Counted from the first letter of the stretch, positions 15,303 through 24,083 are shown. The stretch is DNA of 55,828 nucleotides from Anaerolineae bacterium (GCA_023382535.1 JAHDWA010000064.1:1-55828), one strand, 5' to 3'. The notes: generated by a model from the sequence alone, not told the origin. Program-made: numbers and translations.

Positions 15303-17543
15303 TTAAGCCAAATCCTTGATGGTCCCCCGATCTTCCAGCGGAATATCGGCCCCGGGCCGGCTGGTGGGAATGGTCGCTGCCCGCTCTACCTTGACCCCGC
15401 AGACTTTGTAATCCGGGATTTTGGCCCGTTCGTCCAGCAGGTTGTGGGTCAACGTGTTGGCCGCCGCCTCGGCGAAGTGGAAGGGAATGAAGATCGTGCC
15501 CTGGGGCGAGCGCGGCGAAACCAACAGGCGGGCGGTAATCTGGCCGCGCCGGCTGGACACGTCCACCCAATCGCCGGTTTCCAGGCTCAGTTTGGCCGCG
15601 TCGTGCGGGTGCATTTCGACGGTACACTCCGGCCAGATATCGTTCAGCGAGGAAACGCGGGTCATCGAGCCGCCATGCCAGTGGTACAGCAGCCGCCCGG
15701 TGCTGAGAATGAAGGGATATTCCTCATCCGGCAACTCGCTCTCATTTTGGTAATCCACGGTAAAAAATTTGCCCCGCCCGCTGGGGAAGTCCTTTTCAAA
15801 GAGATAGGGCGAGCCGGGGTGGTCAGGCGAAGGGCAGGGCCAGTGGACGCCGCCCTCCCGGTCAATCCGCTCGTAAGTGACGCCGTAGAAATCGGGGGTG
15901 AGCTGGCGCATCTCATCCCAGATGTCGCCAGGGTGATGGTAATCCCAGTTGGCTGCTATTTTCTCGGCGTTCTGGCAAATGGTATGATCCAGGACATGAG
16001 CCGGGCTGTTGGCATGCTGGCTGGCCTCCCGGCAGATTTTAGCAACGGTTCGTCGGGCGACTTCACGCACAATTTCCCAGTCGGCGCGGGCCTGACCGGG
16101 CGGATTGATGGCCTGGCGGACGCGCTGGATGCGCCGGTCAGAGTTGGTAAAGGTGCCGTCCTTTTCGGCAAAGGCGGCGGCGGGCAGAATCACGTCGGCG
16201 TACACGTTGCTTTCGTTAAAGAAAATATCCTGGGCCACGTAAAATTCCAACTGCTCGACGGCATGGCGGGCGTGGTTGAGGTCCGGCTCGCTCATGAGCG
16301 GGTCTTCGCCCATTACATACCAGCCTTTGACCTGGCCGGATAAAATGCCGTCCACCATCTCGGTGGTGGTCAGGCCGGGCACGCCGGAGAGGGGAGTGTG
16401 CCAGGCGAGTTCAAATTTGTGGCGAATGTCGGGGTTGGTGACGGGCTGGTAGGCGGTGAAGACGGTCGGCATACCGCCGGAGTCGGAGCAGCCCTGGACG
16501 TTATTCTGGCCGCGCAGGGGATTCAGGCCGGTGCCGGGCCGGCCGATATGGCCGGTCATCAAGGCCAGGTTGATCAGGGTCAGGGCGTTGTCGGTGCCGT
16601 GGACGCTCTGGCTGATGCCCATGCCCCAGTACATGGCGGCGGCGTTGGCCTGGGCGTACATCCGGGCGGCCCGGCGAATGTCCTCCGCCGGCACGCCGCT
16701 GATGGCCTCGGCCCACTCCGGCGTTTTGTCTTCCAGGCTTTCGATGTAGTCGGAAAAACCTTCGGTTCGCGCGGCAACAAAAGCTTCGTTATACAATTTC
16801 TCTTTGACGATGACATGGGCCATGGCATTAAAGACGGCGGTATCGGTGCCGGGCTGCTGGCGCAGCCAGAGGGTAGCATAGTTGACCATTTCGGTCCGGC
16901 GCGGGTCAATCACGATCAGCTTGGCCCCGTGGTGGGTAACGGCCTCTTTGAGGAAGGTGGCGATGACCGGGTGATTCTCGGCGGTGTTGGAGCCGGTGAT
17001 GATGAAACATTCCAGGGTTTTCATCTCGGCGATGGAGTTGCTCATGGCGCTGGAGTTGATCGCCAGTTGCAGCGCCTTGACGCTGCCGGCGTGGCACAGC
17101 CGGGTGCAGTGGTCCACATTGTTGGTCCCCAGCACGGCCCGGAAATACTTTTGCAGCATGTAGTTGTCTTCGTTGGTCGCCTTGGCGCAGACATTGCAGG
17201 TCAGGCTGTCCGGCCCGTACTGCCAGCGCAGGTCCAGCAGCCGGCTGACCACTAGGTCGAGCGCCTCGTCCCAGGTCGCTTCGCGCCAGTCGTCGGGGTA
17301 GCTGGCCCGGGTGCGCCGGCCGGGCAACTGCGGGGTGCGGCGAATCAGGGGAACGGTGAGGCGTTTCGGGTTGTGGACAAAGTCGGTGCCAAAGCGGCCC
17401 TTGACGCACAGCCGCCCGTAATTGGGCGCGGCGTCGAAGGGGGCGTCAATACGAAAAACATGATCCGCTTTGACATTCAGTAAAACTTGACAGCCTACCC
17501 CACAAAAAGGGCAGGTCGAGCGAACTACTTGATCGGCTTGCAT
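15303..17543 (-). CDS. fdhF: formate dehydrogenase alpha subunit, molybdopterin-dependent, Cys type
   Basis: A 746-residue molybdopterin oxidoreductase of the formate dehydrogenase alpha type. An N-terminal [4Fe-4S] motif (CPFCGVGC at 11-18, then Cys46 in RLCVKGR) is followed by the bis-MGD domains. The metal-ligand position, selenocysteine 140 in E. coli FdhF, is Cys150 here, within RLCHAGSVKAL. The C-terminal MoCo-binding domain shows STGRLLYHWHGGSMTR. No electron-transfer subunit, FdhD or chaperone gene is adjacent, so its partner is unknown. Upstream there is a possible promoter at 17609-17636. It likely oxidises formate in the cytoplasm, as no Tat signal peptide is present. Confidence 0.88.
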   Translation of the reverse strand: MQADQVVRSTCPFCGVGCQVLLNVKADHVFRIDAPFDAAPNYGRLCVKGRFGTDFVHNPKRLTVPLIRRTPQLPGRRTRASYPDDWREATWDEALDLVVSRLLDLRWQYGPDSLTCNVCAKATNEDNYMLQKYFRAVLGTNNVDHCTRLCHAGSVKALQLAINSSAMSNSIAEMKTLECFIITGSNTAENHPVIATFLKEAVTHHGAKLIVIDPRRTEMVNYATLWLRQQPGTDTAVFNAMAHVIVKEKLYNEAFVAARTEGFSDYIESLEDKTPEWAEAISGVPAEDIRRAARMYAQANAAAMYWGMGISQSVHGTDNALTLINLALMTGHIGRPGTGLNPLRGQNNVQGCSDSGGMPTVFTAYQPVTNPDIRHKFELAWHTPLSGVPGLTTTEMVDGILSGQVKGWYVMGEDPLMSEPDLNHARHAVEQLEFYVAQDIFFNESNVYADVILPAAAFAEKDGTFTNSDRRIQRVRQAINPPGQARADWEIVREVARRTVAKICREASQHANSPAHVLDHTICQNAEKIAANWDYHHPGDIWDEMRQLTPDFYGVTYERIDREGGVHWPCPSPDHPGSPYLFEKDFPSGRGKFFTVDYQNESELPDEEYPFILSTGRLLYHWHGGSMTRVSSLNDIWPECTVEMHPHDAAKLSLETGDWVDVSSRRGQITARLLVSPRSPQGTIFIPFHFAEAAANTLTHNLLDERAKIPDYKVCGVKVERAATIPTSRPGADIPLEDRGTIKDLA

Positions 17544-17608
17544 CGGATATTCCCCTCATTTTCTCGTAAATTTCCGCCTTCATCAGCTAACGATAGGTCA
17601 TCAGAATT

Positions 17609-17636
17609 ATTCTAACGGTTTCCTGTCTTAGGGCAA
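17609..17636 (-). promoter_or_regulatory. candidate promoter of the formate dehydrogenase gene
   Basis: On the minus strand TTGCCC and TAGAAT are 16 nt apart, giving a predicted start about 70 nt before the ATG. A 13-bp palindrome CAGGAA-A-TTCCTG lies further upstream near 17693-17705 and could be an operator. The promoter hexamers are only moderate matches. Confidence 0.35.
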
Positions 17637-17724
17637 AATCACCGGTAAATAGAGGATGGGGCAGGAAAAGATATAACAAATTTTCCAGACATCAGGAAAT
17701 TCCTGCTACCTCTGGGCAGTTGGC

Positions 17725-18510
17725 TTAAACCATTCTTACCCCGGCGTCTTCGGGATCGAACTCGTCCGGCCAGATTGTGGCCTGATTGTAGGCTGCTCCC
17801 AGCAGCTTTGCTTCATCCAGCTTTGCCCATTTCAGATTCACTCCGCCTAAGTAGGCCTCTTCTAGGCTGGCCCCGGTCAGATCAACCCCGATTAAATGCG
17901 CCCCTTCCAGGTTCGCCCCAATGAGTTTAGCGCCCCTCATATCAGCCCCGGTCAAATCAGTTTGACTCAGATCAGCCTGGCTTAAATCAGCCTGGCTCAA
18001 GTTGATGCCGTGCAAATCCAACCCGGCTAATTTTAAGCCGACCAGACAGGTGCCTTGCAAACTCGCATCATTGAAATCAACAGTCCCCAGCTTGATTTTG
18101 GTTAAGTCCAGCCCATCAAAATTAAGACCGCTCAATTCTGCTTCGTTGAAATTAGTGGTTTCGTTAAGCTTCGCCCGGCTTAGATTCGTCCGTTTGAGAC
18201 ACGCTCTTTCCAAATTGGCCTTCAGCAGGTTGGCCTCATTCAAATTAGCCTCAACAAGCTGGGCTTTTTGCAAATTTGCTCGGCTTAAATTGGCCCGGCG
18301 CAAATTGACCCCGGTTAAATCGGCTCCAGTTAAGCTGGCCCGATACAAATTGGTGCGATACAAGTTGCTTCCGCGTAAATTCGCCTGGTTCAAATCCAGG
18401 CCGCTCAAGTTCACCCCACTCAAATCCAGGCGGCTCAAATCAATGCTTAAACCGCTCTGCCGGGCTGAGGCTATGCGCTGCACGACCTGGGTTCGGGTTA
18501 GCTTTTCCAA
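17725..18510 (-). CDS. pentapeptide-repeat protein
   Basis: A 261-residue protein made almost entirely of A(N/D)Lxx-type pentapeptide repeats from about residue 20 to 240, for example ANLRGSNLYRTNLYRASL. Such repeats fold as a right-handed quadrilateral beta-helix. Known relatives include DNA-gyrase-protecting Qnr/MfpA proteins and many of unknown role, so function is not assignable. A short non-repetitive N-terminal helix (TRTQVVQRIASARQ) precedes the repeats. The start is a TTG with GAGG five bases upstream. The group II intron begins 258 bp away on the opposite strand. Confidence 0.8.
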   Translation of the reverse strand: MEKLTRTQVVQRIASARQSGLSIDLSRLDLSGVNLSGLDLNQANLRGSNLYRTNLYRASLTGADLTGVNLRRANLSRANLQKAQLVEANLNEANLLKANLERACLKRTNLSRAKLNETTNFNEAELSGLNFDGLDLTKIKLGTVDFNDASLQGTCLVGLKLAGLDLHGINLSQADLSQADLSQTDLTGADMRGAKLIGANLEGAHLIGVDLTGASLEEAYLGGVNLKWAKLDEAKLLGAAYNQATIWPDEFDPEDAGVRMV

Positions 18511-18767
18511 TCCGTCCTCATTTTTGATAGCGCGTACCGAGATGCTTCACGGTGAGGGGCGTAACGGCCATGAGCTTAGCCGCCGCCGAGCCAGCAAGAT
18601 GGGGTACGATAAAAAGTAACATCGCGGGCAGGCTGTGGTTGAAAATCCGAGCGGTAGGCGGTCGGCTACAGCGAATTGGTGCGATCCGTTCGCCCGAAAC
18701 CGGCTTAGGCCGGGGGATGGGCGGCAAAGAACGCCCGTTGTTCTTTGACAAATGTAGACTGATGTTG
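18511..18767. other. gene-free segment between the pentapeptide gene and the intron (5' exon side)
   Basis: No convincing gene. A minus-strand frame ends at 18518 just before the pentapeptide gene but runs back into antisense intron sequence. The segment holds several hairpins, including CAAAGAAC/GTTCTTTG (around 18726-18748). The last six bases, ATGTTG (18762-18767), are the presumed intron-binding site 1. Confidence 0.4.
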
Positions 18768-19447
18768 GTGCGATGATACACATCCGTGTCATCAAGTCCA
18801 ACCGCCGAAGTGGTTCGGCTGACAACATTATCCCCTCCTGAGCGACTGGTTCTCAACCAGGAGAAGCGGGATAAAAAGGCGGAATATGACGAACCAGACG
18901 TAATAATCCCGTCGAGTAGGTGACTATGGTCAACGACGAGTGAAGCTGTCCCAAAGGGAGGCTGCGCACTGGTTGAAGCGTCGTCAAGTAGAACCTGCCC
19001 ACGCTGGTTAAGCGGCAGGCCCAAAAGGGATTGTATCTTGGGCGGTGGAGTCAATTCGTCCATCGTAACCACTCCAGATAGATACCGGCGTAAAGCAGCG
19101 ACCTAAGGTCACAATCCATCAGTCTGCGAAACGGCGTAACCCACTGCTGGCTCTCAGTTTATCTGAGCAGGCAACCAGCCGTAAGCCTCAGTGGGAAGGA
19201 TGCCCTCAGAAGCAAAGGCTCTGGGTAAGGCCAGAGATAGGCTGACGGAGGGCGGGTCTTCGGGAAAACAACGGCACTTGACAAAGGCCCGTGCTTTAGG
19301 GCACACCTCTTTGAGCGGCCCTCTCTCGTAAGAGTTTGGGTTGTGCCAATGACAATGGCCCGGATACTCAGGAGCCGGATGCGTTGAAAGGCGCAAGTCC
19401 GGTTTTGAAGCAGCGGTGGGGTCAGCGATGGCCCCGCCGACTGTAAC
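18768..19447 (+). ncRNA. ORF-less group II intron (self-splicing ribozyme)
   Basis: The segment begins GTGCG, the conserved 5' end of group II introns. Near the 3' end lies a canonical 34-nt domain V (19372-19405): an 8-bp lower stem GAGCCGGA/TCCGGTTT, a 2-nt AG bulge, a 6-bp upper stem TGCGTT/GGCGCA and a GAAA tetraloop. The catalytic AGC triad is in place. Domain VI follows (CAG-C-GGTGGGG pairing with CCCCGCC-G-CTG) with a bulged A at 19440, and the intron ends at AC (19446-19447) eight bases from that A. The intervening 600 nt hold domain I-III-like structure but no reverse transcriptase or maturase frame, so domain IV must be very short. Mobility or efficient splicing would need a protein supplied in trans. 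The AGC triad argues against class C. Confidence 0.85.
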
Positions 19448-19484
19448 TTAGCCAGCCCTGACCGCCCATGCAAGACTACCTCTG

Positions 19485-19862
19485 TTAAGCCGCTTGCTTA
19501 TGTTCATATGGCTGAATCAATACTTCTGCCGGTATTTTCAACCCCCTATGTAGTCGTCTTATCATCTCTAATGACAACGGACGTTTCCGATTAAGTACCT
19601 CAGACACCCGTGCCCGACTGCCTAAATATGCCTCTAAATCTCGCCGCGACAACCCTCGACTTTCAAGATAATATAAAATAGCTTCAATAGGGTCTGGCAA
19701 AGGTATAGGATAATGCTTCGCTTCATAGGCTTCCACCAGCGTCGTTAATATCTCTAATCTATCCCCCTCTGGAGTCCCTGGGACCGCTTCAAAAAGCTGT
19801 TCTATCTCGGCCAAGACTGCTTCATAATCGGCCTCGCTGCGAATAGGTTTTATCTCGATCAT
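19485..19862 (-). CDS. higA: HigA-type antitoxin
   Basis: A 125-residue antitoxin-like regulator. The N-terminal part (EIKPIRSEADYEAVLAEIEQ) is typical of the longer HigA antitoxins. The C-terminal XRE-like helix-turn-helix (around residues 70-110, LSRRDLEAYLGSRARVSEVLN) would bind the operon promoter. It follows the toxin gene by 15 bp in the usual higB-higA order. It neutralises HigB and probably represses the leaderless promoter at 20178-20206. Its stop is only 37 bp from the group II intron's 3' end. Confidence 0.9.
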   Translation of the reverse strand: MIEIKPIRSEADYEAVLAEIEQLFEAVPGTPEGDRLEILTTLVEAYEAKHYPIPLPDPIEAILYYLESRGLSRRDLEAYLGSRARVSEVLNRKRPLSLEMIRRLHRGLKIPAEVLIQPYEHKQAA

Positions 19863-19877
19863 CTCTTTTACCTTTCC

Positions 19878-20171
19878 TCAAACGGTAACCGCATCTATCT
19901 TATCATATTGCAGATGCGTCCCAACAAAGCGAATGTAAACTAGCCCGTACTCATACTTTATGGCTACGACCAAACGATACTTATTGCCTTTGATATTGAA
20001 CACGGCTCGATTATTCGCCACGATACTGGCGTTACGATAGATATTTTTAATATCCGCCGGCGTTTTCCACTCCGCTTCTTTAACATCAGCATACCAAGCT
20101 TCCAAGCTGGATTGTGCGTCAGGATGTTGTATCCAAAAATCTCGGAGACGTTTACGTGATATAATCCGCAT
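19878..20171 (-). CDS. higB: HigB-type mRNA interferase toxin
   Basis: A 97-residue RelE-superfamily toxin of the HigB family: MRIISRKRLRDFW at the N-terminus, then ADIKNIYRNASIV, NIKGNKYRLVVAI and YIRFVGTHLQYDKID. HigB toxins cleave mRNA on the ribosome. I chose the ATG at 20171 rather than the frame start at 20195 because the -10 box (20178-20183) lies between them and family members begin at this methionine. The predicted transcription start coincides with the ATG, so the mRNA is probably leaderless. Toxin precedes antitoxin, as is normal for higBA. Confidence 0.9.
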   Translation of the reverse strand: MRIISRKRLRDFWIQHPDAQSSLEAWYADVKEAEWKTPADIKNIYRNASIVANNRAVFNIKGNKYRLVVAIKYEYGLVYIRFVGTHLQYDKIDAVTV

Positions 20172-20177
20172 GCATAG

Positions 20178-20206
20178 ATTATACCAAGTTACCAAAACGG
20201 GAGCAA
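20178..20206 (-). promoter_or_regulatory. higBA promoter giving a probably leaderless mRNA
   Basis: On the minus strand TTGCTC and TATAAT are 17 nt apart, and the -10 is extended (TGGTATAAT). The expected transcription start, 6-7 nt after the -10, falls on the higB ATG. Confidence 0.6.
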
Positions 20207-20664
20207 GATTGTAGGATTATTTACGAACCAGAAGGTTAAGGTAGGATGGTACTTCGGCTGGCTAACATAATAAGGGGTTCATGCGGCGCGGCTGAGGCAC
20301 GGAAGGGTGAAAAACTGCTGACGCTGCTGGCTGACAGCCTTGACTAAAAGATAGGGAGCCGCCGCATAAGCCCAGTTGAACTAAGCCTGGGCGCAGACTG
20401 ATTTGGAAATTGTAAGGTTGTCCAGGCTGCGATTTTGGTGAGTTAGGGTCGAAGCCATAAGCCCATTATACTCAAAAAGAAGCGGACTGAACAGGGGGTG
20501 AGGGGAAAATTAAGGTCGAGGGCGGGTTAGGGTGCAGGAAAAGAAGGTTGGGGTGGGAAAGGGGGTTACTTTTTGTGGCGACAGGCCAAACGGGTCTAAT
20601 GAACGGCAGGACAGGCTGACGGTCTGGGCGAGCGGAGCTATGGCGTTGAGCAGTATTTGAGTGG

Positions 20665-21756
20665 TTAAGGGGAGCGACAATGTAGAGGGAGTAAGGTTTG
20701 GGTACGGCGCATGGGCCGGCCACAAGTGGGACAAAGGAAGCGAGGCCCAGGCGGTTGAGCCGGAGCTTGAGCCGCAGGGGCTGAGACGGGGGGGCTGGTC
20801 GCTCCGAGAAGGTGGCGGACTTGCTGGAGGCGATGGCGTTGGCCGGGGGCGAAAAAGCCGTAGTAGCGGACTTTCTGAAAGCCTTTGGGTAAGACGTGCT
20901 GCGAGAAACGGCGGATGAACTCCTCAGCCGGAAGAGTGCGGGTTTGCCAGTGACGGGCGTTGTCGCGGTAACGGAAGGTGACTTGACCGTCTTGACCCTT
21001 GAGGATACGCCGGTTGGAGAGAGCGACGTGAAAGATATAGGGGGCCAGATACTTGAGGACGGCTTGACCCGTGCCGACTGGCTGGCAGTGGACGACCCAC
21101 TCCTGCCGCCAGACCAGGGGTGGAACTTGCCCGGCCAGTCCCGCTTGTTGCAAAGCAGCGCGGAACTTGGCTCGAAAGAGGCGGGACAGCGGTTTGACGT
21201 GAACGAAGAAGGCATTGCGGGCACGGTACCAGGACTGACCATCAGTGGACAGACCGCCGCCGGGGACGAGGTAATGGAGGTGGGGATGGTAGGTCAGGTC
21301 GCGGGTCCAGGTTTGCAGCACCCCCAGGAACCCCGGTTGCCCGCCGGCAAAGCGAGGATCGGCAGCCAACCCCTGCAAAGCAGCCGCGGAGGTTTGAAAC
21401 AACAAGTCGTAAACCTGGCGCTGGTTACGGCGAGCCAGCGCCCGCAGTCCCTCCGGCAGGGTGAAAGTAACCATGAAATAGGGCACCGGCAGGAGCAGGT
21501 CGGTTTGGCGGGCTAACCACTGCTGCCCGGCGTCATTCTGGGATTTGGGACAGTGGCGGTTTTTACAGGAGTGGTAGCTATACAGAAAGTGGTGACAAGG
21601 GGGGTCACACTGATAGACGTGCCCACCTAGGGCCTCGGTCCGGCACTGTTCGATGGCCGCCATTGCCTTCAGATGACTGGCCGGGATACGTCCCTTGAAC
21701 TTTTCTCGGTAGGCCGGGCCGTGTTGACGGAATATCTCGGCCAGGTCCGCCATCAC
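20665..21756 (-). CDS. IS91-family transposase
   Basis: A 363-residue HUH-type rolling-circle transposase. The N-terminal zinc-binding segment includes CKNRHCPKSQ. The metal-binding HUH motif is HPHLHYLVPGGG. The catalytic tyrosine pair is probably YLAPY (Y-x3-Y). The C-terminus carries another CPTCGRPM zinc knuckle. The reading frame is intact, unlike the integrase gene just upstream whose end overlaps the GTG start (21753-21756). Length is slightly below the usual 380-400 residues. It could still act, but probably needs the decayed partner or none at all. Confidence 0.88.
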   Translation of the reverse strand: MMADLAEIFRQHGPAYREKFKGRIPASHLKAMAAIEQCRTEALGGHVYQCDPPCHHFLYSYHSCKNRHCPKSQNDAGQQWLARQTDLLLPVPYFMVTFTLPEGLRALARRNQRQVYDLLFQTSAAALQGLAADPRFAGGQPGFLGVLQTWTRDLTYHPHLHYLVPGGGLSTDGQSWYRARNAFFVHVKPLSRLFRAKFRAALQQAGLAGQVPPLVWRQEWVVHCQPVGTGQAVLKYLAPYIFHVALSNRRILKGQDGQVTFRYRDNARHWQTRTLPAEEFIRRFSQHVLPKGFQKVRYYGFFAPGQRHRLQQVRHLLGATSPPVSAPAAQAPAQPPGPRFLCPTCGRPMRRTQTLLPLHCRSP

Positions 21757-22590
21757 AAATCAGCCATCAAGCGGTTGATGGTCTGGGCGGCCATTTCCTC
21801 TGTCCGGCAGGTCAAGTGGGTATAGATGACAGCGAGGTGTGTCCCAGGTAGCTCTGGATCAGCCGCAGGTTGATCCCCGCTTCCAGTAAATGGGTCGCAT
21901 ACGAGTGTCTGAGCGTATGCACCGAGGCGGCTTTGTTGATCCCGCTGTCTTTTAAGGCCGCCCGAAAGGCTTTTTGCACCCCGCTCTCGTCCATCGGCGC
22001 AGGGGTGCTCCCCTCTCGCCCCGGAAACAACCAGATCGGGTGGCGATGCCGTCGCCAATACCCCCGCAACTGGCTCAAGTTGTGTTCTGGCAAGAGCACA
22101 TAACGATCCTTGTTGCCCTTGCCGCCCCGCACGTGCAGCAGCATCCGACTGCTGTCAATGTCCCGCACCTGTAATTGCACCCCTTCCAGCAGCCGCAGCC
22201 CACAGCCATAAATCGTGCTCAGGCAGACCCGATAGTGAACCAGCCGGATACAGCCCACAGCCGCCGCACTTCCTCAACACTCAGAATGACCGGCAGCTTA
22301 TGCTCCCGCGCCGGGCGGATAAACTCCAGGATCGGCCACTCCCGCTGTAAGGTCTGTTCATACAAAAACTTCAAACCCGATAGGGCCTGGGTGCAAGTAC
22401 TGCGCGAAGCATGCTTGTCATGCTTGAGGTGTAGAAAATACTGCCGCAACTCTTCCTGGCTCACCTGATCCGGCGGCTTGTGGTAATACTCGGCCAATTG
22501 CCGCACCACCCGCACATACGTCTCCTGGGTCCGGGCCGACAAGCCCCGCAACTGCATATCTTCAATCATTTTTTGCCGTAACGCTGTCAT
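21753..22590 (-). pseudogene. tyrosine recombinase (XerC-like) of the IS91-like element, two frameshifts
   Basis: The ATG at 22590 (AGGAGG upstream) starts a typical N-terminal core-binding domain (LSARTQETYVRVVRQLAEYY). The frame is lost at about 22254, where CTGTGGGC looks like CTGCTGGGC minus one base. The catalytic domain then continues in a second frame with GLRLLEGVQLQVRD (catalytic Arg) and HTLRHSYATHLLEAG. A second break at about 21830 lies after YLGHTS, where roughly ten bases are missing. A third frame resumes at VIYTHLT with the active-site Tyr. All catalytic residues are recognisable but lie in three frames. Confidence 0.8.
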
Positions 22591-22776
22591 GACTATGCCT
22601 CCTGTAAAATATGTTTTTTTGCAGAAAGTATAGTCAGACGGGACTAAAAAAGGGGAAAAATAAAAGCCCCTGTCTATCAGGAGCTTTCGGGGATTAAGGG
22701 AAGTTGCCCTCCCCACTGCGCGCAGCGCTTAGTTCAACTTTGAATTAGCGGGACTCCCGACTATTGGATTATAGGG

Positions 22777-22826
22777 CATCCCGATAACATCCTACCTCTC
22801 TCTTGAAACGCGGTTTTATCGGGATG
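22777..22826. repeat. inverted repeat beside the IS91-like element
   Basis: CATCCCGATAA (22777-22787) and TTATCGGGATG (22816-22826) are perfect 11-bp arms 28 bp apart. They lie between the element's right end and the PP2C gene, and may be a terminator remnant or palindromic repeat. Confidence 0.5.
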
Positions 22827-22913
22827 GGTTAACAGGGCCGCCTGCCTGCTGGCCTAAAAGGAGATCAAGGAGGAAATTATCGAAATCGTTTCTGGTGGCG
22901 GTAGTTTCCGGCT

Positions 22914-24083
22914 TCAGCCGCCGTCCATCTGGACAATGATCGCGGTGATATTATCGTGGCCGCCGGCGCGTTTGGCCGCTTCGATCAAGGCTTTGCAGGC
23001 GGCGGCGGGGTCGGGCTGGCTGCGGCTGATGGTTAAGATTTCTTCGTCGGTGATCATGCCGCTCAACCCGTCGGAGCAGAGCAGCAGCCGGTCGCCGGGC
23101 TGGAGGTCCACGTGATAGAGGCCCATTTCCATGTCCGGCTTGTCGCCGATGGTGCTGTAGATGACATTTTTCTGCTTGTGGGTGCGCGCCTCTTCGCGGG
23201 TAAGCTGGCCGATCTGCACCAGCCGCTCCACCAGCGAGTGGTCCACGCTAATCTGCTGGATCCCGGCGCTGTTGAGGTGGTAAGCGCGGCTGTCGCCGAC
23301 ATTGGCGATGTGGGCCTGCCCGGCGGCCACCAGGGCCATGACCAGGGTTGACCCCATTTTTTTCTCTTCGGTGCGGCTGCCCTGGTTGTTGAGGACGGTC
23401 TGGTTGGCGGCCGTAACTGCGCCGGTCAGCCAGTCGTCAAAAGAAACAGCCGTGGTGGTCGGGGTATGGCTGACAAAATGCTCCTGGATGGCCTTGACCG
23501 TTAAATCGCTGGCGATCTCGCCGGCATCGTGACCGCCCATGCCGTCGGCCACCACGTACAGGCCGCAGGGCAGGTCGGCTTCGACCATGAGCATATTGTC
23601 TTCGTTCAGTTCACGCCGCAGGCCGGTATCGCTTAAACCGGCAATCCGCCAGCCGATGTTCGCCGGGCGCGGGCCGGACGCAGGCAGGGTTTCCGGCTCG
23701 CGCTCGGCCTTGATCAAACGGATGCCCGGCTCCGTTGCGCCTAAATCCTCGGCGGGGACGACGGGAGTTGTCTCGACGGTATCAACCAGGGCGTCAGGCA
23801 GCGACGCTGCCGCTTCTGGCTCCGGTTTGGGTTGGGGTTTTTTTCTCTGGCGCTGCTGGCTCAGGCGCAGGGTCAGCGGCAGCAGCACGGCGACGGCGAT
23901 AAAGAGGAGAATGATGAGGGCGATGACGAGCATGAGAAACCAGCGGGTCGACTCCTGGCCGGGTCGGGCCGGTAAAGCCAGGAACGGCAAGCTGAGCAGC
24001 AGGGGGGGTGATGACGCCAACATTTTGAGTTCAGGACGGGTGGCAGTTACTTTGCGCAGAAGTTGGCTCAAACGATATTTCAT
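22914..24083 (-). CDS. PP2C-type serine/threonine phosphatase with membrane anchor
   Basis: A protein of about 389 residues. An N-terminal region has one strong transmembrane helix (around residues 50-75, WFLMLVIALIILLFIAVAVL) followed by a Lys/Pro-rich linker. The C-terminal 240 residues are a PPM/PP2C phosphatase: LNEDNMLM and VVADGMGGHDAGEIAS supply metal-binding Asp residues, then GDSRAYHL, LLCSDGLSGM and GGHDNITAI. This is the Stp/PrpC type that reverses Ser/Thr kinase signalling, acting at the inner face of the membrane. The ATG at 24083 is preferred over the upstream in-frame start because it has AGGGGAAC ahead of it and begins MKYRL. No kinase gene is adjacent. Confidence 0.85.
   Translation of the reverse strand: MKYRLSQLLRKVTATRPELKMLASSPPLLLSLPFLALPARPGQESTRWFLMLVIALIILLFIAVAVLLPLTLRLSQQRQRKKPQPKPEPEAAASLPDALVDTVETTPVVPAEDLGATEPGIRLIKAEREPETLPASGPRPANIGWRIAGLSDTGLRRELNEDNMLMVEADLPCGLYVVADGMGGHDAGEIASDLTVKAIQEHFVSHTPTTTAVSFDDWLTGAVTAANQTVLNNQGSRTEEKKMGSTLVMALVAAGQAHIANVGDSRAYHLNSAGIQQISVDHSLVERLVQIGQLTREEARTHKQKNVIYSTIGDKPDMEMGLYHVDLQPGDRLLLCSDGLSGMITDEEILTISRSQPDPAAACKALIEAAKRAGGHDNITAIIVQMDGG

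Larger units (their letters stand above)
20374..22739 (-). mobile_element. IS91-like element with an accompanying tyrosine-integrase gene
   Basis: An element of about 2.37 kb bounded by imperfect inverted repeats: AGTTGAACTAAGC plus CTGGGCGCAG (20374-20396) on the left, and the matching CTGCGCGCAG plus GCTTAGTTCAACT on the right (22716-22739). Inside are an IS91-family Y2-type transposase and, upstream of it, a tyrosine-recombinase gene broken by two frameshifts. Some IS91-family members are known to carry an additional integrase-like ORF. The inverted ends contain GAAC, the tetranucleotide IS91 elements favour as target. Terminal inverted repeats are not typical for IS91, so the exact ends are uncertain. 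Confidence 0.65.

Noticed and set aside
18768..18828. CAACAT at 18823-18828 as the intron's EBS1
   Set aside because: It is fully complementary to the exon end ATGTTG but lies only about 55 nt into the intron, earlier than EBS1 usually occurs; the TCAACGAC element near 18930 is as likely.
18518..19072. 184-codon minus-strand frame before the pentapeptide gene
   Set aside because: Most of it is antisense to the group II intron, and the part outside the intron resembles no protein. Joining the exons on the minus strand also gives nothing recognisable.
20472..21242. 256-codon frame overlapping the IS91-like transposase
   Set aside because: Low-complexity Ser/Pro-rich translation in a shadow frame of an established transposase.
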